Origin: Bacillota bacterium | GTDB taxonomy: Bacteria > Bacillota > Clostridia > Peptostreptococcales > Anaerovoracaceae | Direction: 5' to 3' | DNA: 36,719 nucleotides | Assembly: GCA_029008005.1 (NCBI GenBank) | Contig: JAQXIX010000045.1 | Location: forward strand, 1 to 36,719 | Shown here: piece by piece, positions 14,893 through 23,418 of the stretch | How positions within the stretch are numbered: the first letter of the stretch is position 1 | Layout: every line of letters begins with the position of its first letter | Notes under the pieces: generated by a model | Told to the model about the DNA's origin: nothing | Databases searched by the model: none | Seen by the model: only the letters and a program-made list of their open reading frames with translations | Position numbers and translations under genes: made by a program

Positions 14893-16419
14893 ATGGAAAG
14901 TAAATACACCCAGATTGAATTTTCAGAAGGCTTGTTTGTTATGGATGAAGAGGTTAAGAAAAGCTTAGCCGGTTCAAGGTATATCAATGAGGACCTTCGA
15001 CCTACGACTCAGGCTGAAAGAACATGGAACACATACAATGTTTCAATGCTGTGGATAGGAATGGTAATATGTATTACAGGTTTCTCCTATGCAGCTGCAC
15101 TTATCGCTCTTGGAATGAGCCCAATTCTCGCGCTTATTAACGTTGCAATCGGTAACCTGATTGTACTTATCCCTATGCAGCTTAACTCACATGCCGGAAC
15201 AAGATATGGTATTCCGTTCCCGATTTTCGTTAAGTTATCCTTCGGAAGAAGCGGTGGACACCTTCCTTCACTGATGAGAACAATCGTTGCAGGCGGATGG
15301 TGTGCAATCCAGTGCTGGGTAGGCGGTGCTGCATTCTCAGCAATAATCGGCGTATTCAGCAGTTCATGGGAAGTTGACGGATTCGGAAGATATGTTGGAT
15401 TCGCATTATTCCTTATCGTAACTTTGATTCTCGGAATTAGAGGATCCGAAGGTATCAAATGGATTGAGAACCTCGGAAGCCCTGTTCTTATCGCACTCTG
15501 TATAGCACTTATCGTTTGGATTATCTCACTGGGCAACAGTGTAGACGTTTCGGTAGGAGACATGTTCCTGGCAGGAAACGACACAGCACTGCTTGATCAG
15601 AACGGTGGTCTGGCAATGGTATTCATGGCCGGTATCACAAGTAACATCGCAGTATGGGCTACACTGGCACTTAATATTCCTGACTTCTCAAGATATGCTA
15701 AGTCACAGTCAGCTCAGTTCAGAGGACAGATGTTCGCAATGCCTATTTCAGTAATGATTCTGGCAACAATAGGCGCAATGTTCGCTAAGGTTACTCAGGT
15801 TGCATACGGCGAAGCACAGTATGACCCGACTGCAGTACTCCTTCACCTTAACAGCAAAGTTCTCGTAGTTATCGTATCACTTGCTACAATTCTCGGTACA
15901 CTTACAACTAACATGGCAGCTAACGTTGTGGCTCCTGCAAACGGATTCGCAAGTCTGGCTCCAAAGAAGATCAGCTACAAGATGGGCGTTATATTCACAT
16001 GTGTTCTCTGTATTATTTACAGACCATGGTGGATCTTCGGTTCAGCTGGTGCATTCATGTTCACATTCCTCGGAACATGCGGTACTATTCTCGGTCCTGT
16101 AGCAGCTATTCTCGTTGCAGACTACTTCATTGTTAAGAAGAAGAGAGTTGACATCAAAGCACTGTATGACGAAGGCAATGACAGATATGATTATACAAAC
16201 GGTTGGAACATTAAGGCAGTGGCATCATGGATACTCGGAGCCGGAATACCGATGCTCGGAAAATTCATAGGCGGATCATTCATGGGATTCATCGATGCTA
16301 ACAGCTACATCATCGGATTCCTTATTTCATTCATTCTCTACATTGTTCTTATGAAGAGCGAAAAGAAATCATACGTTTCAGAAGAAGAATTTAATGCAAT
16401 CACAAAGAAAGAATACTAA
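14893..16419 (+). CDS. NCS1-family nucleobase permease
   Basis: This 508-residue membrane protein of the Mhp1/NCS1 family has about twelve hydrophobic segments, an N-terminal NEDLRPTTQAERTW, the helix GGWCAIQCWVGG and the family block LNIPDFSRYAKS. NCS1 carriers move uracil, cytosine, allantoin or hydantoins with Na+ or H+. As first gene of the operon it most likely imports uracil, thymine or dihydropyrimidines. The start is ATG 14893 behind AAAGGAG (14881-14887); the in-frame TTG at 14878 precedes that site. Confidence 0.93.
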   Translation: MESKYTQIEFSEGLFVMDEEVKKSLAGSRYINEDLRPTTQAERTWNTYNVSMLWIGMVICITGFSYAAALIALGMSPILALINVAIGNLIVLIPMQLNSHAGTRYGIPFPIFVKLSFGRSGGHLPSLMRTIVAGGWCAIQCWVGGAAFSAIIGVFSSSWEVDGFGRYVGFALFLIVTLILGIRGSEGIKWIENLGSPVLIALCIALIVWIISLGNSVDVSVGDMFLAGNDTALLDQNGGLAMVFMAGITSNIAVWATLALNIPDFSRYAKSQSAQFRGQMFAMPISVMILATIGAMFAKVTQVAYGEAQYDPTAVLLHLNSKVLVVIVSLATILGTLTTNMAANVVAPANGFASLAPKKISYKMGVIFTCVLCIIYRPWWIFGSAGAFMFTFLGTCGTILGPVAAILVADYFIVKKKRVDIKALYDEGNDRYDYTNGWNIKAVASWILGAGIPMLGKFIGGSFMGFIDANSYIIGFLISFILYIVLMKSEKKSYVSEEEFNAITKKEY

Positions 16420-16451
16420 AATAATAATTCCAGACAGAAAGGTTATAACAA

Positions 16452-17783
16452 ATGTACAGTAAAGAAGTTTTAGATCAGATTAATGAAATTGCAGCTGAAC
16501 TTAAAGACGATTGCGTGAAGTTCATCCAGAAGATGATTCAGACACCATCAATCAGCGGTAATGAATATGAAATGACTGAAGTAGTCATGGCTGAATTAAA
16601 CAAGCTCGGCTATGATGAAGTATTCAGAGACAAATACGGCAACATAATCGGTATCATCAAGGGCGACGAAGAAGGTCCGACGATTATGTACAATTCACAC
16701 CTTGACCACGTTGATCCGGGCAACCCGGATAACTGGGAAGGTTATGATCCTTACGGCGGAGAAATTGACGTTTGCGAAGTAGACAGCATGGACGGAACAA
16801 CAAAGGAAATGGTTGAATGTATCCACGGAAGAGCTGCTTCAGACGTTAAGAGCGGACATGGTTTCCAGATTTACGCAGGTGCTATTCTGCTTAAGCTTCG
16901 TGAAAGAGGAGTTAAAATCAAGGGTAACTTCATGTACACGGGTGCCGTTCACGAAGAATCAGGTCAGAATGCCGGAACTCGTAACATGATTAAGGATACT
17001 TTCGTTGAAAAAGGACTTGATTACGATGCAATGGTATCATCGGAAGCTACAAGCCTGAAGCTTTACCTGGGACACAGAGGAAGAATCGAATACCTTATCA
17101 GCGTATTCGGCAGAACAAGCCACGGAGCACAGCCTCAGATGGGTATCAACGCTATTTACAAGTCAATGCCGGTTATCAAGAAGATTCAGGAAGATGTAAT
17201 TCCTAACCTTCCTACAGATCCGGACGGAGAAATCGAACAGGCTTCACTTTCACTGAACATTATCGAATGTAAGCCGGGCGCACTTTCAATCGTGCCTGAC
17301 CAGTGCTATCTGTCATTTGACAGAAGAACTATGATAGGCGAAACTGAAGAAAGCGCTATGGAAGTTCTCCAGAAAGTACTTGACGAATGTGCAGCAGAGG
17401 ATCCTGAATTCAGAGCTACAGTAGAAATGAAGCCTGATGTTGACCACTGCTACACAGGCGAAATTATGAGCGGCTACAAGTTCACTGAAGCTTGGAAGAT
17501 AAAGAAGGATCATCCGTTTGTTCAGGCATGCGCATCAGCTCTCGAAAGCGTTGGACAGCCTGTTGAATACGGTTACTGGTCATTTGCTACTGACTGCTGC
17601 GTAACAGCAGGTCACTACAAGAAACCGACAATCGGTTACTCCGGCATGCAGGAACAGTATGCACACACTCCATATGACAAGTGCAGAATCGATGCGATTG
17701 AAAAGGCAATGGCCGGAAACGCAGCAATTTTCTTAAAGGCTTCTGAAATGAAGAAGGAAGATTTCAAAGCACTCGAATTCTAA
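16452..17783 (+). CDS. M20-family metallohydrolase (YgeY-like), probable N-carbamoyl-beta-alanine amidohydrolase
   Basis: The 443-residue protein has the dinuclear-metal ligands of the M20 family: His83 in NSHLDHVDPG, Asp131 in GRAASDVKSG, Glu168/Glu169 in HEESGQNAGT and the distal His in YAHTPYD. It is closest in feel to YgeY, a hydrolase often found beside hydantoinase genes. M20 enzymes include beta-ureidopropionases, which split N-carbamoyl-beta-alanine into beta-alanine, CO2 and ammonia. That step is otherwise missing here, so I infer this role. A dipeptidase function is the main alternative. It sits 32 bases after the permease gene behind GAAAGG. Confidence 0.82.
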   Translation: MYSKEVLDQINEIAAELKDDCVKFIQKMIQTPSISGNEYEMTEVVMAELNKLGYDEVFRDKYGNIIGIIKGDEEGPTIMYNSHLDHVDPGNPDNWEGYDPYGGEIDVCEVDSMDGTTKEMVECIHGRAASDVKSGHGFQIYAGAILLKLRERGVKIKGNFMYTGAVHEESGQNAGTRNMIKDTFVEKGLDYDAMVSSEATSLKLYLGHRGRIEYLISVFGRTSHGAQPQMGINAIYKSMPVIKKIQEDVIPNLPTDPDGEIEQASLSLNIIECKPGALSIVPDQCYLSFDRRTMIGETEESAMEVLQKVLDECAAEDPEFRATVEMKPDVDHCYTGEIMSGYKFTEAWKIKKDHPFVQACASALESVGQPVEYGYWSFATDCCVTAGHYKKPTIGYSGMQEQYAHTPYDKCRIDAIEKAMAGNAAIFLKASEMKKEDFKALEF

Positions 17784-17817
17784 TCACCTTAATAGCATTC
17801 ACTAGGAGGTAATAACA

Positions 17818-19080
17818 TTGAGTAAGGTAGTAAAAAAAGGTTACTATGACGAAGCAGTTAAAGGCTTCAATTTAAGAACCGCAATTGAAGAAGCTACAAG
17901 ATGTATCACATGTCATGATGCTCCTTGCAGCAAAGCTTGCCCGGCAGGTACAGATCCTGCTAAGTTCATACGTTCACTGAAATTCAAGAACGTTAAGGGC
18001 GCAATCGAGACAATCAGATCAAACAACGCTATGGCAGGAAGCTGTGCTAAGGTTTGTCCTTACGATCAGCTCTGTCAGGAAGCATGTACTAAGTGCGGAA
18101 TCGATAAGCCTATCCAGATAGGTAAGATTCAGAGCTTCCTCGTTGAACAGGAAATGATCTTTGATATGAACATAAACAAAGCTCCGGAAGAAAAGAAGGC
18201 AGGCAAGGTTGCATGCATCGGAGCAGGTCCTGCTTCACTTACATGTGCTGCTGAGCTGGCAAAAGCCGGATATCAGGTAACAGTATTCGAAAGAGAAGCA
18301 AAGGCCGGCGGAGTTCTGACTTACGGAATTATCCCGGCAAGACTTCCGCAGGAAACTGTTGATTTCGATGTTAAGCTGATTGCTGACATGGGAGTTGAAT
18401 TCAAATTCAATACAGAAGTTAAGGCAGGAGATCTGGATGAATACGATGCTGTATTCGTAGGTACAGGTCTTTGGGCAGCTAATATCCCTGCAATCGAGGG
18501 AGCAGAGCTTTCAGGAGTTTACTCAGCTATCGATTTCCTGAAGGAAGCAAGAGTAAAGGGTGAAGACTTTAACCCTGGCAAGACTGTAGTAGTTGTAGGC
18601 GGCGGAGACGTTGCTGTTGACTGCGCTGCAGCAGCTAAGCTCCTTGGTGCGGAAGACGTAAGAATTCTTTACAGACGTTCAATTGAAGAAGCACCGGCAG
18701 AAATGGAAGAATTCAAATACGCTCTCTCACTGGGAATCGGCATCACTACAGGATTCTACCCTGTAGCTGCTAAGGGTGAAGGCAAGCTGGAAACAATTGA
18801 AGCTGCAGGATTCAGAGATGAAGCTGCCAAGATGACAATAAGTGCTGATACTCTCGTATTCGCAACAGGACAGAAGGCAGAAGACCAGAAGGCAGTTGCA
18901 GCTGTTGACGTTACAGAAAAGGGCACAATCGCAGTTGATGAAAACGGTGCTGCAAGCGATAAGTACTTCGCAGCCGGTGACATTGTAAACGGCGGACAGA
19001 CTGTTGTTGAAGCTGTTGCTGAAGCTAAGAAGGCAGCTGCAGCCATGATTGCATATCTCGAAGAGAAAGGAGTAAAATAG
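17818..19080 (+). CDS. preT: NAD(P)-dependent dihydropyrimidine dehydrogenase, PreT subunit
   Basis: The 420-residue protein resembles the small subunit of glutamate synthase. Cysteines 29, 32, 37, 41 and 76, 80, 86, 90 in the N-terminal part bind 4Fe-4S clusters. A FAD fold (GAGPAS, 135-140) and a second Rossmann motif VVVVGGGDVAVDCAA for NAD(P)H follow. PreT passes electrons from NAD(P)H to PreA for reduction of uracil to dihydrouracil. Translation starts with TTG at 17818, well supported by AGGAGG (17804-17809). The preA start lies one base after the stop, so the subunits are translationally coupled. Confidence 0.95.
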   Translation: MSKVVKKGYYDEAVKGFNLRTAIEEATRCITCHDAPCSKACPAGTDPAKFIRSLKFKNVKGAIETIRSNNAMAGSCAKVCPYDQLCQEACTKCGIDKPIQIGKIQSFLVEQEMIFDMNINKAPEEKKAGKVACIGAGPASLTCAAELAKAGYQVTVFEREAKAGGVLTYGIIPARLPQETVDFDVKLIADMGVEFKFNTEVKAGDLDEYDAVFVGTGLWAANIPAIEGAELSGVYSAIDFLKEARVKGEDFNPGKTVVVVGGGDVAVDCAAAAKLLGAEDVRILYRRSIEEAPAEMEEFKYALSLGIGITTGFYPVAAKGEGKLETIEAAGFRDEAAKMTISADTLVFATGQKAEDQKAVAAVDVTEKGTIAVDENGAASDKYFAAGDIVNGGQTVVEAVAEAKKAAAAMIAYLEEKGVK

Positions 19081-19081
19081 A

Positions 19082-20335
19082 ATGGCTTTCAAAAAAGACT
19101 TATCCATTGAATTTGCAGGAGTACAGTGCATAAACCCATTCTTCCTCGCATCCTCTCCTGTATGCAATAACTATGACATGATCGCCAAGTCCTTCGAAGA
19201 AGGATGGGCCGGCGTATTTTACAAGAATCAGGACTCAGTTCCTGAACATGAAATTTCACCTATATTCGGTGTTCAGGACATGGGTGGCCCATGGTCAATG
19301 TTCAAGAACTGTGAACACGCTTCACAGAACTCCATGGAACAGAACATGGAATATATGATGAGACTTAAGAGAGATTATCCGGAACACAGAATTTTCGCTA
19401 CACTTATGGGCGGAAGCGATGAAGACTGGATTAACCTGGTTACATGTGCTATGCAGGCAGGAATCGATGGCGTTGAACTGAACATGTCATGTCCGCACAT
19501 GGGTCGTGATAACATGGGTTCGGATGTAGGCTGCAATCCTGATCTTGTTGAACAGTATGCAAAGGCAGCAAGAAAAGCAGGTGATATGCCGATTATCGCT
19601 AAGATGACACCAAACATCACTAACATGATTCCTTCGGCAATGGCCGCAATCAAGGGCGGAGCTACAGGTATCTCAGCAATCAACACTGTTAAGTCAATCA
19701 TCGGACTTGATAAGGACCTTATGACTACTGAACCTATCGTAAACGGTAAGTCAGCAATTTCAGGACTTTCAGGAAAGGCTGTTAAGCCTATCGCTCTTAG
19801 ATTTATCGCTGAAATGAAGAATTATCCTGGACTTAAGGATGTTCCTGTTTCAGGTGTCGGCGGCGTTTACACTTGGGAAGATGCACTTGACTACTTACTC
19901 CTCGGAGCAAGAAACGTTCAGGTATGTACTTCAGTAATGGAATACGGATATCGTATTATCGAAGACATCATTTCAGGACTTTCATACTACATGGAAGAAA
20001 AGGGCTTCGAAAAGCTTGACGATCTCGTAGGGCTGGCAGTAAAGAACATTACATCACCGTCAGAGTTCACAAGAACATTCAAAATCAGACCGGAATTCGA
20101 TCAGGATAAGTGTATCGGATGCGGAAGATGCTACGTTTCATGTTATGACGGCGGACATCAGGCAATTAACTGGGACGACGAAAAGAGAAGACCTGAGCTT
20201 AATACTGACAGATGTGTCGGCTGTCACCTTTGCCAGAAAGTTTGTCCTGTACTTGATTGTATCAGACCGGGTGAAGTTGCATTTGACGAAGGTGCTACTC
20301 CGGAAAACATTACATTCAAGACACACTTCGAATAA
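19082..20335 (+). CDS. preA: NAD(P)-dependent dihydropyrimidine dehydrogenase, PreA subunit
   Basis: The 417-residue catalytic subunit has an FMN-binding dihydroorotate dehydrogenase-like barrel (about 1-310) and two C-terminal 4Fe-4S motifs, CIGCGRCYVSC and CVGCHLCQKVCP. The N-terminus KDLSIEFAGVQCINPF and the loop ELNMSCPHMG...MGSDVGC closely follow E. coli PreA. It reduces uracil and thymine to the 5,6-dihydro forms. The ribosome site AAAGGAG lies inside the end of preT. Confidence 0.96.
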   Translation: MAFKKDLSIEFAGVQCINPFFLASSPVCNNYDMIAKSFEEGWAGVFYKNQDSVPEHEISPIFGVQDMGGPWSMFKNCEHASQNSMEQNMEYMMRLKRDYPEHRIFATLMGGSDEDWINLVTCAMQAGIDGVELNMSCPHMGRDNMGSDVGCNPDLVEQYAKAARKAGDMPIIAKMTPNITNMIPSAMAAIKGGATGISAINTVKSIIGLDKDLMTTEPIVNGKSAISGLSGKAVKPIALRFIAEMKNYPGLKDVPVSGVGGVYTWEDALDYLLLGARNVQVCTSVMEYGYRIIEDIISGLSYYMEEKGFEKLDDLVGLAVKNITSPSEFTRTFKIRPEFDQDKCIGCGRCYVSCYDGGHQAINWDDEKRRPELNTDRCVGCHLCQKVCPVLDCIRPGEVAFDEGATPENITFKTHFE

Positions 20336-20357
20336 TTAATAATAACGTTTTCAGAAA

Positions 20358-20385
20358 GTAAGGATTTCCGTTTGGAAATCCTTAC
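20358..20385 (+). other. Intercistronic hairpin between preA and the dihydropyrimidinase gene
   Basis: A perfect 12-bp stem, GTAAGGATTTCC with its complement around loop GTTT, stands in the 74-base gap. No U-run follows (AATTCAATC), so it is not a standard terminator. It may stabilise or process the mRNA, or set the ratio between upstream and downstream genes. Confidence 0.6.
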
Positions 20386-20409
20386 AATTCAATCGGGAAG
20401 GCAAATAAG

Positions 20410-21813
20410 ATGGATTTACTAATTAAGAACGGTACTATTGTTACAGCAACTGAAATGTACAAGGCAGACATTGCTGTAAAAGATGAAAAAATCGCAGCTA
20501 TCGGAACAGAATTCAATGAAAGTGAATTCGCAGAGGTAGTAGATGCCGATGGCAAACTGGTACTGCCGGGAGCGATTGACGGACATACTCACCTCGCACT
20601 GGAATTCGGTGGAACGATTTCTTCTGACGATTATTTTGCAGGTACAAGAGCTGCAGCATGCGGCGGAACGACTACAGTATTTGACTTTGTAAATCAGGCA
20701 CACGGTGAAAAAATGCTGGATGCAGTAAAGCGCAGAGACGCTTTATGCTCTGTAGACGCTGCAATTGACTATTCCTTCCATATAGGAGTAAGTGATGTGT
20801 TGTCAGAAGGTATGCTGGATTCAATGGAGGAAGCGGTAGAATACGGAATACCTTCCTTCAAGGTGTTTATGGTATACGATTACGGCGTAGATGACGGCTC
20901 TTTCTTCAAGGTTCTGTCAAAGTCAAAGGAAATAGGAGCCCTCGTCGGTGTTCATGCAGAAAACAGAGACGTTAACAATTTCCTCGTTGAGAAATATCTT
21001 TCTGAAGGCAAGACAGAAGCATGGTGGCATTATATGGCTAAGAATGAGTCTGTTGAAGGTGAAGCAGATGTAAGAGCGGTAAATCTGGCAAGAATGGCTG
21101 AAGCTCCTCTCTACATTGTTCATCTGGCAAACAAGATGGGTATGGAAGCTGTTACAAAAGCAAGGACCGAAGGTTACCCTATTTTCGCGGAAACGTGCCC
21201 TCAGTATCTGAACTTCACAAGTGAGGTTTACAAGAGAGAAAGAGGCAGAGATTTCGTATGCTCACCTCCGATTAAGGATCAGGAGTCTCAGGATGCACTC
21301 TGGAACGGAATCGCCAACGGAAACGTTTCCACAATAGCAACGGACCACTGCCCGTTCAAAAAATCAGAGAAAGATTGGGGAATCACTAAGAAAGACGGTA
21401 CGCCGGGTAACTTTACGACAATTCCAAACGGATGCGCCGGAATCGAAAACATGTATCCATATATGCTTTCACAGGCAAACGAAGGCAGACTCAGTTTTTC
21501 CAGAGTTGTTGAAATGTGTTCTACAAATCCTTCAAAACTCTTCGGACTCGACCACAAAAAGGGAGCTCTTCGCGTAGGTCTTGATGCGGATATCGTAATA
21601 TATGACCCTGAAAAGAATGTGACAATACGCAACGATGAGTTACATGGAGATACAGATCATACAATCTGGGAAGGTGTTGAGCTGAAGGGATATCCGGAGG
21701 CAACTTACAGCCGTGGAAAGCTTGTTTACAAAGACGGAGAGTTCCTCGGAGAACGCGGAAAAGGTCAGCTGGTTAAGTGTCATAAACTTAACTTCAAGGG
21801 ACCTCAGCTTTAA
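20410..21813 (+). CDS. hydA: Dihydropyrimidinase (D-hydantoinase family)
   Basis: This cyclic amidohydrolase opens dihydrouracil to N-carbamoyl-beta-alanine. The 467-residue protein has His59 and His61 (DGHTHLALEFGG), the Lys151 that becomes carboxylated to bridge two zinc ions (SFKVFMVYDYG), metal ligands in VGVHAEN and YIVHLANK, and the catalytic Asp in IATDHCPF. It is the second step after PreTA. A GGGAAGG ribosome site precedes ATG 20410. Confidence 0.95.
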   Translation: MDLLIKNGTIVTATEMYKADIAVKDEKIAAIGTEFNESEFAEVVDADGKLVLPGAIDGHTHLALEFGGTISSDDYFAGTRAAACGGTTTVFDFVNQAHGEKMLDAVKRRDALCSVDAAIDYSFHIGVSDVLSEGMLDSMEEAVEYGIPSFKVFMVYDYGVDDGSFFKVLSKSKEIGALVGVHAENRDVNNFLVEKYLSEGKTEAWWHYMAKNESVEGEADVRAVNLARMAEAPLYIVHLANKMGMEAVTKARTEGYPIFAETCPQYLNFTSEVYKRERGRDFVCSPPIKDQESQDALWNGIANGNVSTIATDHCPFKKSEKDWGITKKDGTPGNFTTIPNGCAGIENMYPYMLSQANEGRLSFSRVVEMCSTNPSKLFGLDHKKGALRVGLDADIVIYDPEKNVTIRNDELHGDTDHTIWEGVELKGYPEATYSRGKLVYKDGEFLGERGKGQLVKCHKLNFKGPQL

Positions 21814-21834
21814 TGTTGTGAAGGAAATTAGAAG

Positions 21835-23379
21835 ATGAGTGATATTTATAAAGAATTTCATGAGAAAAGAGAAGCTCTCAAGCTGAAGAACAACCCTAAA
21901 CGTGTTCAGAAGATGCATGACAAAGGGAAGCTTACGGCAGAAGAAAGAATCGAGCATTTCTTTGATGATGGAACATATACGGAACTTAAACCATGGACGA
22001 AAAACAGATGTGCGGACTTCGGCCTCAATGAAAAAGATCTGGGAAACGAAGGCGTTCTCTGCGGATACGGAAACGTATACGGAAAACCGGTTTTCGCGTA
22101 TGCCAATGATGTAACCATAATGGGTGGATCAATGGGTGAAGCAGGTCGTGATAAAATTATGAACTGCTTTGAAAAGGCCATAGAAGCCGGATATCCGATG
22201 GTGTCCTTTAATGATGCGGCAGGGGCAAGAATTCAGGAAGGTGTATCTGCTCTCCATGCATACTGTTCAACCTTCGGGAAGACAAGTATCGCCTCAGGCT
22301 GGATTCCTCAGATAAGCATCATTGCGGGAACATGTGCGGGAGGAACTGCATACTGCGCTGCTCTTACAGATTTTATCATTCAGGTTAATCCTATAGGTAA
22401 AATGTTTATTACAGGTCCTGCTGTAATCGAATCTGTAACCGGAGAAAAGACAACCTTCGATGCAATCGGAGGAGGCGCTGTTCACGGACAGATAACAGGC
22501 TTGTCGCATTTCGTTGTAAACAGTGAGGAAGAAGCTTTTGCTGTAGCCAGAAGGCTCCTTAGCTTCCTTCCTGCAAACAGCAAGGAGAAACCTCCTAAAT
22601 ATGCGGAAAACGACCCTATAGACAGAAAGACTCCGGAAATAAGAGATGTAATTCCGCTCAGTGCTCAGAAGTCATTTAACGTTAAGGATGTTATTCTGAG
22701 TTTCGTAGATAACAGGGATTTCATGGAAATTCAGGAGAACTTTGCGAAAAACATGGTTGTCGGCCTGGCACGTATGGGCGGAGAAACTGTCGGAATCGTT
22801 GCCAATCAGCCAAATGTAATGGCAGGATGCATAGATGTTAACGCATCATGGAAGGCGGCCAGATTTGTAAGATTCTGTGACTGCTACAATATTCCTATCA
22901 TTACTCTTGCCGATACGCCGGGATATATGCCGGGTGTAAGTCAGGAGCATAACGGTATAATCAGGAACGGAGCAAAGTTGCTTTATGCCTATTCGGAAGC
23001 TACGGTTCCAAAGATTACTGTGGTACTCAGAAAGGACTACGGCGGAGCGTATTCCGCAATGTGCGGTAAGGGAATGGGCGCTGATTTTGTGCTGGCGCTT
23101 CCTACGGGAGAGCTGGCTATAATGGGCGCAGAAGGCGCAGCTAAAATTGTTTTCAAACACGAAATCGAGGAAGCTGAAGATAAGGCTGCCAAAATGGCTG
23201 AAGTATCTGCTAAATACAAGGATACATTCCTTAACCCGTACAAGGGTGCAGAGTATGGCATTGTTGATGACATTATTGATCCTGAAGACATGAGAAGCAG
23301 AATCATCAGCAGCATACGTATTATCAGAAACAAGAAGGGCAATCTGCCGTATAAGAAGCATTCGAACATACCGCTGTAA
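21835..23379 (+). CDS. Acyl-CoA carboxylase/decarboxylase carboxyltransferase subunit (PccB/MmdA family)
   Basis: The 514-residue protein has the twin crotonase-like halves of biotin-dependent carboxyltransferases. The oxyanion loops AGTCAGGTAYCAALTDF and VLRKDYGGAYSAMCGKGMGAD and the family blocks FNDAAGARIQEG and LADTPGYMPG can be seen. Homologues move a carboxyl group between biotin and acetyl-, propionyl-, malonyl- or glutaconyl-CoA. The position that helps set acyl length in PccB/AccB (after GGAY) is Ser here. No biotin carrier, biotin carboxylase or membrane decarboxylase is in the window. In context I infer malonyl-CoA decarboxylation with partners encoded elsewhere; propionyl-CoA carboxylation is the alternative. 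Confidence 0.88.
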   Translation: MSDIYKEFHEKREALKLKNNPKRVQKMHDKGKLTAEERIEHFFDDGTYTELKPWTKNRCADFGLNEKDLGNEGVLCGYGNVYGKPVFAYANDVTIMGGSMGEAGRDKIMNCFEKAIEAGYPMVSFNDAAGARIQEGVSALHAYCSTFGKTSIASGWIPQISIIAGTCAGGTAYCAALTDFIIQVNPIGKMFITGPAVIESVTGEKTTFDAIGGGAVHGQITGLSHFVVNSEEEAFAVARRLLSFLPANSKEKPPKYAENDPIDRKTPEIRDVIPLSAQKSFNVKDVILSFVDNRDFMEIQENFAKNMVVGLARMGGETVGIVANQPNVMAGCIDVNASWKAARFVRFCDCYNIPIITLADTPGYMPGVSQEHNGIIRNGAKLLYAYSEATVPKITVVLRKDYGGAYSAMCGKGMGADFVLALPTGELAIMGAEGAAKIVFKHEIEEAEDKAAKMAEVSAKYKDTFLNPYKGAEYGIVDDIIDPEDMRSRIISSIRIIRNKKGNLPYKKHSNIPL

Positions 23380-23418
23380 TGCAGCAGTTTAATCAATTTT
23401 TATTAAGGGGAAAATTAA

